Assembly (NCBI RefSeq): GCF_000473045.1
Contig: NZ_AXAY01000010.1
Span: 186,001 to 250,000, forward strand
DNA: 64,000 bases
Reading direction: 5' to 3'
DNA from: Bradyrhizobium sp. WSM3983
Lineage (GTDB): Bacteria > Pseudomonadota > Alphaproteobacteria > Rhizobiales > Xanthobacteraceae
Shown here piece by piece: positions 47,901 through 55,141 of the stretch; the first letter of the stretch is position 1; each line of letters begins with the position of its first letter. The notes beneath the pieces are model-generated. The model ran no database searches. It was given only the letters and a program-made list of their open reading frames with translations, and was not told the origin of the DNA. The translations under genes were made by a program, and so were the position numbers.

Positions 47901-48361
47901 CTTACGTCAAGCAAATGCAGCGTATTGTTGATGAGTACAGACTTGAAGGGCTATCATGGCCGACCTCAGCGAAGAACATGGCGGATTGGGCGATCAGAAC
48001 AGGGCGCTGGGAGCTTCCCGCCGCTGCACTGAGGCGCCGTTGCGCTGACGACATCGCGTCAGCCATGCGCGAGGAATTTATGACAGATCGGAAAGGTCGT
48101 CGCGTTCGCCTCTTGCATCCAGCGCCTCTTGAAACGGAGGGGCAGACAGAAATGGTGTGGGACGATATTCGTACCGCGCCGCGCGACCATATGCAGCTAT
48201 CGTTCCAGCATCGCAGGAAAGGCATAGTTGGGGATTGCCGCCAGATGAAGGTGGACGTGGACAGTTACAACGACGCACATCCTGACGCAGAGCCAATCCA
48301 GATCGTTTTCGACTTCACGATGGACCTAGCCGAGTTGGAGGCCGCTGACGAGGCGGCCTAG
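47897..48361 (+). CDS. unknown protein coupled to the higBA-like module
   Basis: A 154-residue protein of no family I recognise. The N-terminal part is helical with aromatic and basic residues (MTYVKQMQRIVDEYRLEGLS), the middle is basic (EEFMTDRKGRRVRLLHP) and the C-terminus is acidic (FTMDLAELEAADEAA). The start overlaps the HTH-peptidase stop (ATGA), so all three genes are probably one operon. It might be a substrate or partner of the peptidase domain; this is speculation. Confidence 0.7.
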   Translation: MTYVKQMQRIVDEYRLEGLSWPTSAKNMADWAIRTGRWELPAAALRRRCADDIASAMREEFMTDRKGRRVRLLHPAPLETEGQTEMVWDDIRTAPRDHMQLSFQHRRKGIVGDCRQMKVDVDSYNDAHPDAEPIQIVFDFTMDLAELEAADEAA

Positions 48362-48492
48362 GCTAATTCGCTTTTGGCGAGTTGGGGATATGATGTGTGA
48401 TCCCTCATCCGCCGATGCGATGGGCGCACTTGCGCGAAAAATGTTGTCGAGAGTTCAGTCTCGCCCTCGAAGGCCGGCCGAATCGCAGCCAT

Positions 48493-49023
48493 TTACCGCC
48501 GCTTAATCTGAGCAATCACCTCGGTCACGAATGCGTCGAGGTCGCCGCCTGGAAACAGAAAGCCCGGCAGTCCGAGCGCCTTGCCTGCCTCGATGTCCCG
48601 GGCCTGATCTCCGATCACGAAGCTGCCGTCGAGTTGCACCGGCCAGTGCCGGACGAGATCGCGCAACATGCCGGGCGCGGGCTTGCGCCAGTCATGCTCC
48701 CCGATGTAACCGGCGACCGTTCCTTGCGGATGATGTGGACAGAAGCGGATGTCAGCGATCCGCGCGCCGTCGCGGGCGAGCTCGTCGCGCATCCAGCCGT
48801 GCAGCCGGTTCACATCGTCTTCAGTGAAGAGGCCGCGCGCGACGCCGGACTGGTTGGTGAAGACAAACACCCAATAGCCGGCCTCATTGAGGCGGCGAAT
48901 GGCCCTGGCAACGTTTGGCATCCAACGGATGCGGTCTCGCGTGCCGATATAGCCATCGTCATGGTTGATGACGCCGTCGCGATCGAGGAATGCGGCGGGC
49001 TTCGCCGCGCGGCTGTCAGACAT
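48493..49023 (-). CDS. gmhB: D-glycero-beta-D-manno-heptose 1,7-bisphosphate 7-phosphatase
   Basis: A 176-residue HAD phosphatase that removes the 7-phosphate in ADP-heptose synthesis. The nucleophile motif is FLDRDGVIN, motif II is FVFTNQSGVARG, the Lys is in DWRKPAPGML and the metal-binding end is FVIGDQARDIEAG. The zinc-loop Cys/His residues occur in RFCPHHPQ. ATG at 49023 overlaps the waaF stop by eight bases, so both are co-translated leftward. Confidence 0.93.
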   Translation of the reverse strand: MSDSRAAKPAAFLDRDGVINHDDGYIGTRDRIRWMPNVARAIRRLNEAGYWVFVFTNQSGVARGLFTEDDVNRLHGWMRDELARDGARIADIRFCPHHPQGTVAGYIGEHDWRKPAPGMLRDLVRHWPVQLDGSFVIGDQARDIEAGKALGLPGFLFPGGDLDAFVTEVIAQIKRR

Positions 49024-50086
49024 TTGCAAGTCCCTGCGTCCTGGCAAGCACGTCTCTTGCGATCTCGACCACGTCCTGCGCCGCGATGTCACGCATGCAG
49101 CGGTGGTCGTTGATCCGGCAGATCGTGCTTTGGCAGGGCTGGCAGGCGAGCACGCTCTTGGTCTGGACCACGGTCGCGGCGAGGCCGTTGAGGGGCGCCC
49201 AGAGATAGGGGCTGGTCGGGCCGAAGATCCCCATGGTGGGCGTGTCGAGCGCGGCCGCGATGTGCATCAGGCCCGAATCGTTCGAGATCGCGACGCCGGC
49301 CGCGGCCATGGCGAGGACGCCGTTGCGTAAATCGTTGCCGGTGAGGTCCCGCACCCCCGGGCCACCGGCTGCGACGATCTCCTGGGCGAGGCCTTTTTCC
49401 GCGGGGCCGCCGACCACCCAGACTTCGAGCCCGCGCTCGACCAGCAGGCGCGCGGCCTCGGGATAATAGGTCCAGCGTTTCGACACCCCGACCGAGCCGG
49501 GGGCGAGCGCGACCGCGGCCCCGGCGCTGAGGCCATTGGCCTGCCGCCAGCGGGCGATCTCCTCGGCCGCCACCCGCAATTGCGGCACCGGCCATTCCGG
49601 CGGCAGGGGGGCGCCGTCGGGCTGGGCCAGCGCGGCGTTCTTGTCGATGAAGCGGGGCAGCTTCTTCTCGCCCCAGCGCCAGCGGTTGAGCAGGCCGAAC
49701 CTGAATTCGCCGACGAAGCCGATCCGCTCTGGGATGCCGGCCAGCGCCGGCGCAATGGCCGACTTCCAGGTCCGCGGTAGCACCAGGGCGGTGCCGTAGT
49801 TCCGCTCACGCAGGAGCCGCGCCAGGCCGAGCTGGCGGCCCGCGGCGAGGCGGCTGCGGGGCAGGTCCCAGACGAGCCCAGCGCGCACGCCGGGCATGTA
49901 GTCAACCAGGGGCGCGCACTGGGACGTGGTCAGGAGATCGACCGGCCGATTCGGCCATCGCTCCTTCAGCACCCGGACGACGCTGTGATTCCGGACGAAG
50001 TCGCCGATCCACATATAGGGCACGATCAGAATCGGGCGCGTATCGCTCCGATCCACACTTCCGCCAAATTGCGAATCGCTGTTCAT
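49016..50086 (-). CDS. waaF: lipopolysaccharide heptosyltransferase II
   Basis: A 356-residue GT9 family enzyme that adds the second heptose to the LPS inner core. It has ILIVPYMWIGDFVRNHSVVRVL, VLPRTWKSAIAPALAGIPERIGF, VALAPGSVGVSKRWTYYP and the ADP-heptose-binding MAAAGVAISNDSGLMHIAAALDTPTMGIFGPTSP (listed here as adjoining motifs) at the C-terminal half. It forms a leftward pair with gmhB and is divergent from the yefM-yoeB module and the hldD-hldE genes. Confidence 0.92.
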   Translation of the reverse strand: MNSDSQFGGSVDRSDTRPILIVPYMWIGDFVRNHSVVRVLKERWPNRPVDLLTTSQCAPLVDYMPGVRAGLVWDLPRSRLAAGRQLGLARLLRERNYGTALVLPRTWKSAIAPALAGIPERIGFVGEFRFGLLNRWRWGEKKLPRFIDKNAALAQPDGAPLPPEWPVPQLRVAAEEIARWRQANGLSAGAAVALAPGSVGVSKRWTYYPEAARLLVERGLEVWVVGGPAEKGLAQEIVAAGGPGVRDLTGNDLRNGVLAMAAAGVAISNDSGLMHIAAALDTPTMGIFGPTSPYLWAPLNGLAATVVQTKSVLACQPCQSTICRINDHRCMRDIAAQDVVEIARDVLARTQGLANV

Positions 50087-50128
50087 TCGTTAATCGTGCC
50101 GCGGCGCTCTATTTGTGGCGGTTCGGTT

Positions 50129-50164
50129 AGCCGCTCCCGGCCGGTAGGTAAAGCCGGAGCGGCT
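50129..50164. other. long hairpin upstream of waaF
   Basis: AGCCGCTCC-C-GGC and GCCGGAGCGGCT form a 12-bp stem with one bulged base and an 11-base loop. It lies 43 bases outside the waaF start. It may be a leader structure or part of a dispersed palindrome. Confidence 0.4.
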
Positions 50165-50248
50165 GGAGCGTCTGACGTATCGTCAAACTAACTGAGCGGG
50201 ATTCCAGCTGATGAATTCTTAAGTCGCCGTTGACTCTTGGGTCGCCTA

Positions 50249-50290
50249 TGTACATTTATTTGTACAGATGCGTACAAGGGGAGTTGTACG
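50249..50290 (+). promoter_or_regulatory. YefM-YoeB operator (TGTACA array)
   Basis: Two TGTACA hexamers at 50249-50254 and 50261-50266 are exactly 12 bases apart centre to centre, the spacing described for E. coli YefM-YoeB operators. Degenerate copies CGTACA (50271) and TGTACG (50285) follow, the last ending at the yefM start codon. Confidence 0.75.
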
Positions 50291-50557
50291 ATGGCACACG
50301 TTTCATACACAGAGCTTCGCGGCAATCTAGCTGCATATATGGAGGCGGTTTGCGATGAGCGATCCCCCCTGGTCGTTACGCGTCAGAACGCACGTAGTGT
50401 CGTTTTGATATCTGAAGAGGAATATGAGGGTCTTATGGAGACAGTACATCTCCTAAAGAGCCCAGCTAACGCCACTCGTCTTCTGCGTTCCATTAAGGAG
50501 GCTGATGACGGCAAGCTAATCAAGCGCGATCTGATCGAGCCCACCAAGGTAGGCTAA
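50291..50557 (+). CDS. yefM: antitoxin of the YefM/Phd family
   Basis: An 88-residue antitoxin. MAHVSYTELRGNLAAYMEAV and PLVVTRQNARSVVLISEEEYEGLMET are the DNA-binding Phd/YefM core, and LLRSIKEADDGKLIKRDLIE is the toxin-neutralising tail. GGGGAG lies ahead of ATG 50291. It lies eight bases before yoeB and is preceded by the TGTACA operator array, so it should autoregulate. Confidence 0.93.
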   Translation: MAHVSYTELRGNLAAYMEAVCDERSPLVVTRQNARSVVLISEEEYEGLMETVHLLKSPANATRLLRSIKEADDGKLIKRDLIEPTKVG

Positions 50558-50565
50558 GCGGTTGG

Positions 50566-50832
50566 ATGATAACCGTTTGGACCGAGGATGCTTGGCAGGA
50601 ATATCTTGAGTGGCAAAAAGAGGACGAAAAAATCCTCGAAGTGATCAACAATTTGGTCCGAGATATCAAGCGCGATCCATTTAAGGGGCTTGGGAAACCT
50701 GAGCCACTTAAGCACGCTTTGCAGGGATGGTGGTCCCGCCGGATTACCGGAGAACACAGGTTAGTCTACCGGGTTAGCGGCAGGGGTGAATCTCAGCAGC
50801 TCGATATTGTCCAGTGCAAATATCATTACTGA
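50566..50832 (+). CDS. yoeB: YoeB-family mRNA interferase toxin
   Basis: An 88-residue Txe/YoeB toxin that cuts mRNA at ribosomes. Catalytic residues align with E. coli YoeB: Glu46 in GKPEPLKH, Arg65 in GEHRLVYRV, and the terminal His87-Tyr88 in CKYHY. WTEDAWQEYLEWQKED is the usual N-terminus. It appears intact. Confidence 0.94.
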   Translation: MITVWTEDAWQEYLEWQKEDEKILEVINNLVRDIKRDPFKGLGKPEPLKHALQGWWSRRITGEHRLVYRVSGRGESQQLDIVQCKYHY

Positions 50833-51278
50833 GCAGATTTGGCCTTCTTAGCTTTCTTTTTCACTTTCGGCTTTTCCTTCAACGGCTTTGGCGGCGTCTT
50901 CAGGCCGTTACGTAGCGTAGCTGCGAAACGGTTGAGCCTCTATTTCCGTATCGGCTCGACAACGAAAGGCCGCCCCTCGAGGTGGCCTTACTTTTTGGGT
51001 GGGGCCACGTACCAATGCAGCGTTAGAAGCGCGGCGAAAGCGCCGGACAAGGCCAGGATAACCGCGAAGGTGATTGAATATTTGCGAAACCGCTTCGCTT
51101 GCCCGGTCTGGATAATAAGCATCAGCCGAATATACACGCTCTGGTGAATTCGGGCACCCCCTTAGTTCGGCCTAGGACATTGGGGGCGAATACAGACGGC
51201 CCCCAAAACCGCTTACACTTTGGCAGATGATGCGCTACGGCAGGTATCGGACCCCAAAACTCGGGCAGGGATTTCGGA
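50833..51278. other. 446-base region behind yefM-yoeB
   Basis: A minus-strand open segment (50826-50939) encodes a Lys-rich tail (KPLKEKPKVKKKAKKAKSAQ) but has an in-frame stop upstream and no start, so it is probably a gene remnant. A 44-codon membrane-protein frame is annotated at 50988-51122. The stretch 51123-51278 holds the hldD upstream region; no promoter is clear. Confidence 0.4.
50988..51122 (-). CDS. possible 44-residue single-span membrane protein
   Basis: ATG at 51122 opens a frame encoding a basic start (MLIIQTGQAKRFRKYS), one hydrophobic span (ITFAVILALSGAFAALLTL) and a short tail HWYVAPPKK. The charge pattern fits a real small membrane protein, but there is no good ribosome binding site and no recognised family. 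Confidence 0.4.
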   Translation of the reverse strand: MLIIQTGQAKRFRKYSITFAVILALSGAFAALLTLHWYVAPPKK

Positions 51279-52259
51279 ATGTTGCTGGTGACCGGCGGGG
51301 CCGGTTTTATCGGGTCGAATGTTGTCGCCGCGCTGAACGACGCCGGCCATAGCGATGTCGTGGTCTGCGATCTCCTCGGCAGCGACGGCAAGTGGCGTAA
51401 TCTCGCCAAGCGACAACTTGTGGATATCGTTCCCCCGGCCGAGCTGCCTGACTGGCTGAAGGGCCGCAAACTCGACGCCGTGATCCATCTCGGGGCGATT
51501 TCCGAGACCACCGCGACCGACGGCGATCTCGTGGTCGAGACCAATTTCCGCTTCTCGATGCGCCTGCTCGACTGGTGCACGGCCAATGCGGTGCCGCTGA
51601 TCTACGCGTCCTCGGCTGCGACCTATGGCAACGGCGCGGAAGGTTTTGACGACGATGCCTCGCTGCCGGCGCTGAAGAAGCTGCGGCCGATGAATCTCTA
51701 TGGCTGGAGCAAGCAGCTGTTCGATCTCGCCGTCGCCGAACGCGTCGCGCGGGCTGAGAAGCTGCCGCCGCAATGGGCGGGCCTGAAATTCTTCAACGTG
51801 TTCGGCCCAAACGAATACCACAAGGGCACGATGATGAGCGTGCTGGCGCGCCGCTTCGACGACGTCAAGGCGGGCCGCGTCGTGCAGCTGTTCAAGTCGC
51901 ATCGCGACGGCATCGCCGACGGCGACCAGCGCCGCGATTTCATCTATGTCGACGACGTCGTGCGCGTGATCCTGTGGCTGCTGGCAACGCCTGCGGTGTC
52001 CGGCCTTTTCAATGTCGGCACCGGCAAGGCGCGCAGCTTCCGGGAGCTGATGCTGGCTGCCTATGCCGCGCTGGGCACCAGACCCAACATCGACTATATC
52101 GACATGCCCGAGCAGATCCGCGGCAGCTACCAGTATTTCACCGAGAGCAAGGTCGATCGTCTCCACCGCGCCGGCTATAACGGCGGCTTCACGACGCTCG
52201 AAGACGCGGTGAAGGCCTATGTCGGGGATTATCTCGACCGGCCCGATCGCTTTCGCTAA
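51279..52259 (+). CDS. hldD: ADP-L-glycero-D-manno-heptose 6-epimerase
   Basis: A 326-residue extended SDR that makes ADP-L-glycero-heptose, the donor for WaaF. MLLVTGGAGFIGSNVVAAL is the NADP motif, AISETTATDGD and YASSAATYGNGAEGF hold active-site residues, and YGWSKQLFDLAV the Tyr-x3-Lys. FFNVFGPNEYHKG is specific to HldD. It is 22 bases ahead of hldE in a rightward operon. Confidence 0.95.
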   Translation: MLLVTGGAGFIGSNVVAALNDAGHSDVVVCDLLGSDGKWRNLAKRQLVDIVPPAELPDWLKGRKLDAVIHLGAISETTATDGDLVVETNFRFSMRLLDWCTANAVPLIYASSAATYGNGAEGFDDDASLPALKKLRPMNLYGWSKQLFDLAVAERVARAEKLPPQWAGLKFFNVFGPNEYHKGTMMSVLARRFDDVKAGRVVQLFKSHRDGIADGDQRRDFIYVDDVVRVILWLLATPAVSGLFNVGTGKARSFRELMLAAYAALGTRPNIDYIDMPEQIRGSYQYFTESKVDRLHRAGYNGGFTTLEDAVKAYVGDYLDRPDRFR

Positions 52260-52281
52260 GGCCCCAAGGATCTGAGGCCCA

Positions 52282-53772
52282 ATGACCATGCCGACGCCCA
52301 TTCTCGATTTCGATGCCCTCGCGCAAGCCATCGCCGATCGCACGGTGCTCTGCATCGGCGACATCATGCTGGACGAATTCGTCTACGGCGAAGTGTCGCG
52401 GATCTCGCCGGAAGCGCCGACCCCCGTCATCGCGGCCCAGCGCAGCGAGATCCATATCGGCGGTGCCGGCAACGTCGCGCGCAATATCGCTTCCCTCGGT
52501 GCGCGCTGCGTCTTCGTCGGCCTTGTCGGCGAGGACGATGCGGGGGCGCGGCTCAAGGCCGCGCTGGCGAACCATGCCGGCATCGAGAGCGCGCTGGTGT
52601 GCGACCCGTCGCGGCCGACCACGCGAAAAGTCCGTTTCGTCTCCGAGCATTTTTCCACGCATATGCTGCGCGCGGATTGGGAGCAGGCGCAGCCCGCTTC
52701 CGACGAGGTCGAGACCAGGCTGATCGAGGCGATCCTGCCGCAGATCGCGCGCGCCGATATCGTGCTGCTGTCCGACTACGCCAAGGGTGTGCTGACCGCG
52801 CGCGTGATCCGCCACACCATCGATGCCGCGCGAAAGCTCGGCAAGCCCGTGATCGTCGATCCCAAGAGCCTGAACTGGGCGATCTATCGCGGCGCCACGC
52901 TGCTCACGCCCAACCGCAAGGAATTCTCGGAAGCCACCCGCAGCCGCGCCGACACGCCGCAGAGCATGGTCGATGCCAGCGAGGACGTGATGCGGCTCGC
53001 CGATTGCGAGGCGATCCTGGTCACGCAAGGCGAGCACGGCATGACGCTGGTGCCGCGCAAGGGTGAAGCCGTCCATGTTCCGGCCTTCCCAGTGAAGGTG
53101 CGCGACGTCTCCGGCGCCGGCGACACCGTGGCCGCCGCGCTCGCGGTCTCGATCGCGGCAGGCGCGGAATGGGAAACGGCGCTGCGCATGGCGAGTGCGG
53201 CCGCCGCCGTCGCGGTCGGCAAGCAGGGCACCGCCAGCGTGAGCGCGGCCGAGCTGCGCCGCAAGATCCTGCCGCATGCCACTCTTGCGACCGAGGAGAA
53301 GGTCGTGAGCGGGCCTGATGCGCTCGAGGCCCAGCTCGCCGAATGGAAGGGGCAGGGGCTGCGCGTCGGCTTCACCAACGGCTGCTTCGACATCCTGCAT
53401 CCCGGCCACGTCAAGGTGCTGACCGCGGCGCGCGCCGCCTGCGACCGCTTGATCGTAGGCCTCAACAGCGACGCCTCGGTACGGCGGCTGAAGGGCGCGG
53501 ATCGCCCGGTCCAGGACGAGCGGGCGCGCGCGGAAGTGCTGGCTGCGCTCGAAGCGGTCGATCTCGTCGTCATCTTCGAGCAGGACACGCCGATCGACCT
53601 GATCACCCGGATCACACCCAGCGTGCTGGTGAAGGGCGGCGATTACACCCGCGAGCAGGTAGTCGGCCACGAGGTCGTCGAGGCCGCCGGCGGAACGGTT
53701 GTGCTGATCGACATCCTCAAGGGTTTCAGCACGACCGCGCTGGTTCATCGCGCGCGCGGAGAGACGAAGTGA
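52282..53772 (+). CDS. hldE: bifunctional heptose-7-phosphate kinase / ADP-heptose synthase
   Basis: A 496-residue fusion. Residues 1 to about 325 are a PfkB-family kinase (CIGDIMLDEFVYGEVSRISPEAP, HIGGAGNVARNIASLGA, VSGAGDTVAAALAVS). Residues from about 350 are the nucleotidyltransferase (VGFTNGCFDILHPGHVKVL, GLNSDASVRRLKG, VKGGDYTREQVVG). Together they phosphorylate C1 and add AMP in heptose synthesis. Its stop overlaps the waaL start by one base. Confidence 0.96.
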   Translation: MTMPTPILDFDALAQAIADRTVLCIGDIMLDEFVYGEVSRISPEAPTPVIAAQRSEIHIGGAGNVARNIASLGARCVFVGLVGEDDAGARLKAALANHAGIESALVCDPSRPTTRKVRFVSEHFSTHMLRADWEQAQPASDEVETRLIEAILPQIARADIVLLSDYAKGVLTARVIRHTIDAARKLGKPVIVDPKSLNWAIYRGATLLTPNRKEFSEATRSRADTPQSMVDASEDVMRLADCEAILVTQGEHGMTLVPRKGEAVHVPAFPVKVRDVSGAGDTVAAALAVSIAAGAEWETALRMASAAAAVAVGKQGTASVSAAELRRKILPHATLATEEKVVSGPDALEAQLAEWKGQGLRVGFTNGCFDILHPGHVKVLTAARAACDRLIVGLNSDASVRRLKGADRPVQDERARAEVLAALEAVDLVVIFEQDTPIDLITRITPSVLVKGGDYTREQVVGHEVVEAAGGTVVLIDILKGFSTTALVHRARGETK

Positions 53773-55058
53773 TGGAGCTCGTGCGTGAGTCGGCGTGGGG
53801 GACGACGGTCCGGCGGTTGCGCAGTCCAGCGGCATGGTCCGAGACGGTCGACCTGTTTGCCATCCTGACCGCGGCCTCGCTGCCGTGGTCGACGTCGCTC
53901 GCGGCGATCTTCAATGTCGCGATGCTCGCTTGCATGGTGCCGTTTCTCGACGTCAGGGACTTCCTGCAGTCGCTGAAGCGACCGATCTGCGCGCTGCCGA
54001 TCGCGCTGTTCCTGCTCGCGCTCGTCGGCACGCTGTGGTCGGAGGCGCCCTGGGGCGCGCGGTTCTACGCCGTGAACCCGACGACGAAGCTGCTGGTGCT
54101 CCCGATCCTGATCTATCATTTCGAACGCTCGTCGCGCGGACATCTTGTGTTCATCTCATTTCTGGTTTCCTGCGCGCTGCTGTCGGTGATGTCCTGGCTC
54201 GTGTTTTTCCATCCCACGCTCTCGCTGAAGCCGCCTGATGAACCCAACTCGCGCGGCATCTTCGTGAAGAACTATATCGACCAGAGCCAGGAATTCACGC
54301 TGTGTGCGGTCGCGCTCGCGCTTCCGATCGTGAAGCTGCTACAGCAGAAGAGGGTCTGGCTCGCCGCGCTGCTGACGACGATCGCGCTCAGCTTCTTCGT
54401 CAACATGGCCTTTGTGGTGATCTCGCGCACCGCACTCGTGACCGTGCCGATCATGCTGGCGGTCTTCGGGCTGTTGCATTTGAAATGGCGCAGCGTCTTG
54501 ATCATCTTCGCGGCCCTCGTGGCCCTCGCCGCGCTGGCATGGCAGACCTCGTCGACGCTGCACAACACGATTGAGACATTCTCCGTGCAGTACGAGCTCT
54601 ACAAGGACAAGGGCATCCCCACATCGATCGGACTTCGGCTGGAGTTCTGGCGCAAGTCGCTGGCTTTCTTTGCCGAGGCACCGGTCGTCGGGCATGGAAC
54701 CGGCTCGACGCGCGGCTTGTTCGAGCAGGCCGCGACCGGCGGCCCCAATCAGGCCTCAAGCGAGGTTATCGGCAATCCCCATAACCAGACGCTGAACGTG
54801 GCCGTGCAATGGGGCGTTGTCGGCATCATCATCCTGTATGCGATGTGGGCGGTCCATCTCCTTCTGTTCCGCGGCGACTCGCTCGCCAGCTGGATCGGGT
54901 TGCTGGTCGTTGTCCAAAACGTATTCACCTCGCTCTTCAATTCCCATCTGTTTGATTTCCACGAGGGCTGGATGTACGTGCTCGGTGTCGGTGTAGCCGG
55001 CGGCATGGTGATCAATTCGCACCGGAACGGCCGGAGCCCGGGACAAGCCCGCGGCTGA
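53772..55058 (+). CDS. waaL: O-antigen ligase (WaaL/Wzy_C family)
   Basis: A 428-residue protein with about 11 membrane spans. The periplasmic loop has LRLEFWRKSLAFFAEAPVVGHGTGS and GNPHNQTLNVAVQWGVVG, the conserved Arg and His motif (H-N-x2-L) of WaaL ligases. It would join the O-antigen from its lipid carrier to lipid A-core in the periplasm. TGATG overlap with hldE indicates coupling. A Wzy role cannot be excluded, but core-gene context favours ligase. Confidence 0.85.
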   Translation: MELVRESAWGTTVRRLRSPAAWSETVDLFAILTAASLPWSTSLAAIFNVAMLACMVPFLDVRDFLQSLKRPICALPIALFLLALVGTLWSEAPWGARFYAVNPTTKLLVLPILIYHFERSSRGHLVFISFLVSCALLSVMSWLVFFHPTLSLKPPDEPNSRGIFVKNYIDQSQEFTLCAVALALPIVKLLQQKRVWLAALLTTIALSFFVNMAFVVISRTALVTVPIMLAVFGLLHLKWRSVLIIFAALVALAALAWQTSSTLHNTIETFSVQYELYKDKGIPTSIGLRLEFWRKSLAFFAEAPVVGHGTGSTRGLFEQAATGGPNQASSEVIGNPHNQTLNVAVQWGVVGIIILYAMWAVHLLLFRGDSLASWIGLLVVVQNVFTSLFNSHLFDFHEGWMYVLGVGVAGGMVINSHRNGRSPGQARG

Positions 55059-55141
55059 GCTTCGGAGCGCTGGCAAGTCCCGGCGAGATGCGCTATCAGC
55101 GCGGTCAGGTTGTATGTAGCACTGGAGATATTCGGCCGCAG

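Noticed and set aside
50839..51147. 102-codon plus-strand frame behind yoeB
   Set aside because: No ribosome binding site; overlaps more plausible minus-strand segments.
52189..53835. 548-codon minus-strand frame over hldE
   Set aside because: Antisense shadow of a clear bifunctional heptose gene.
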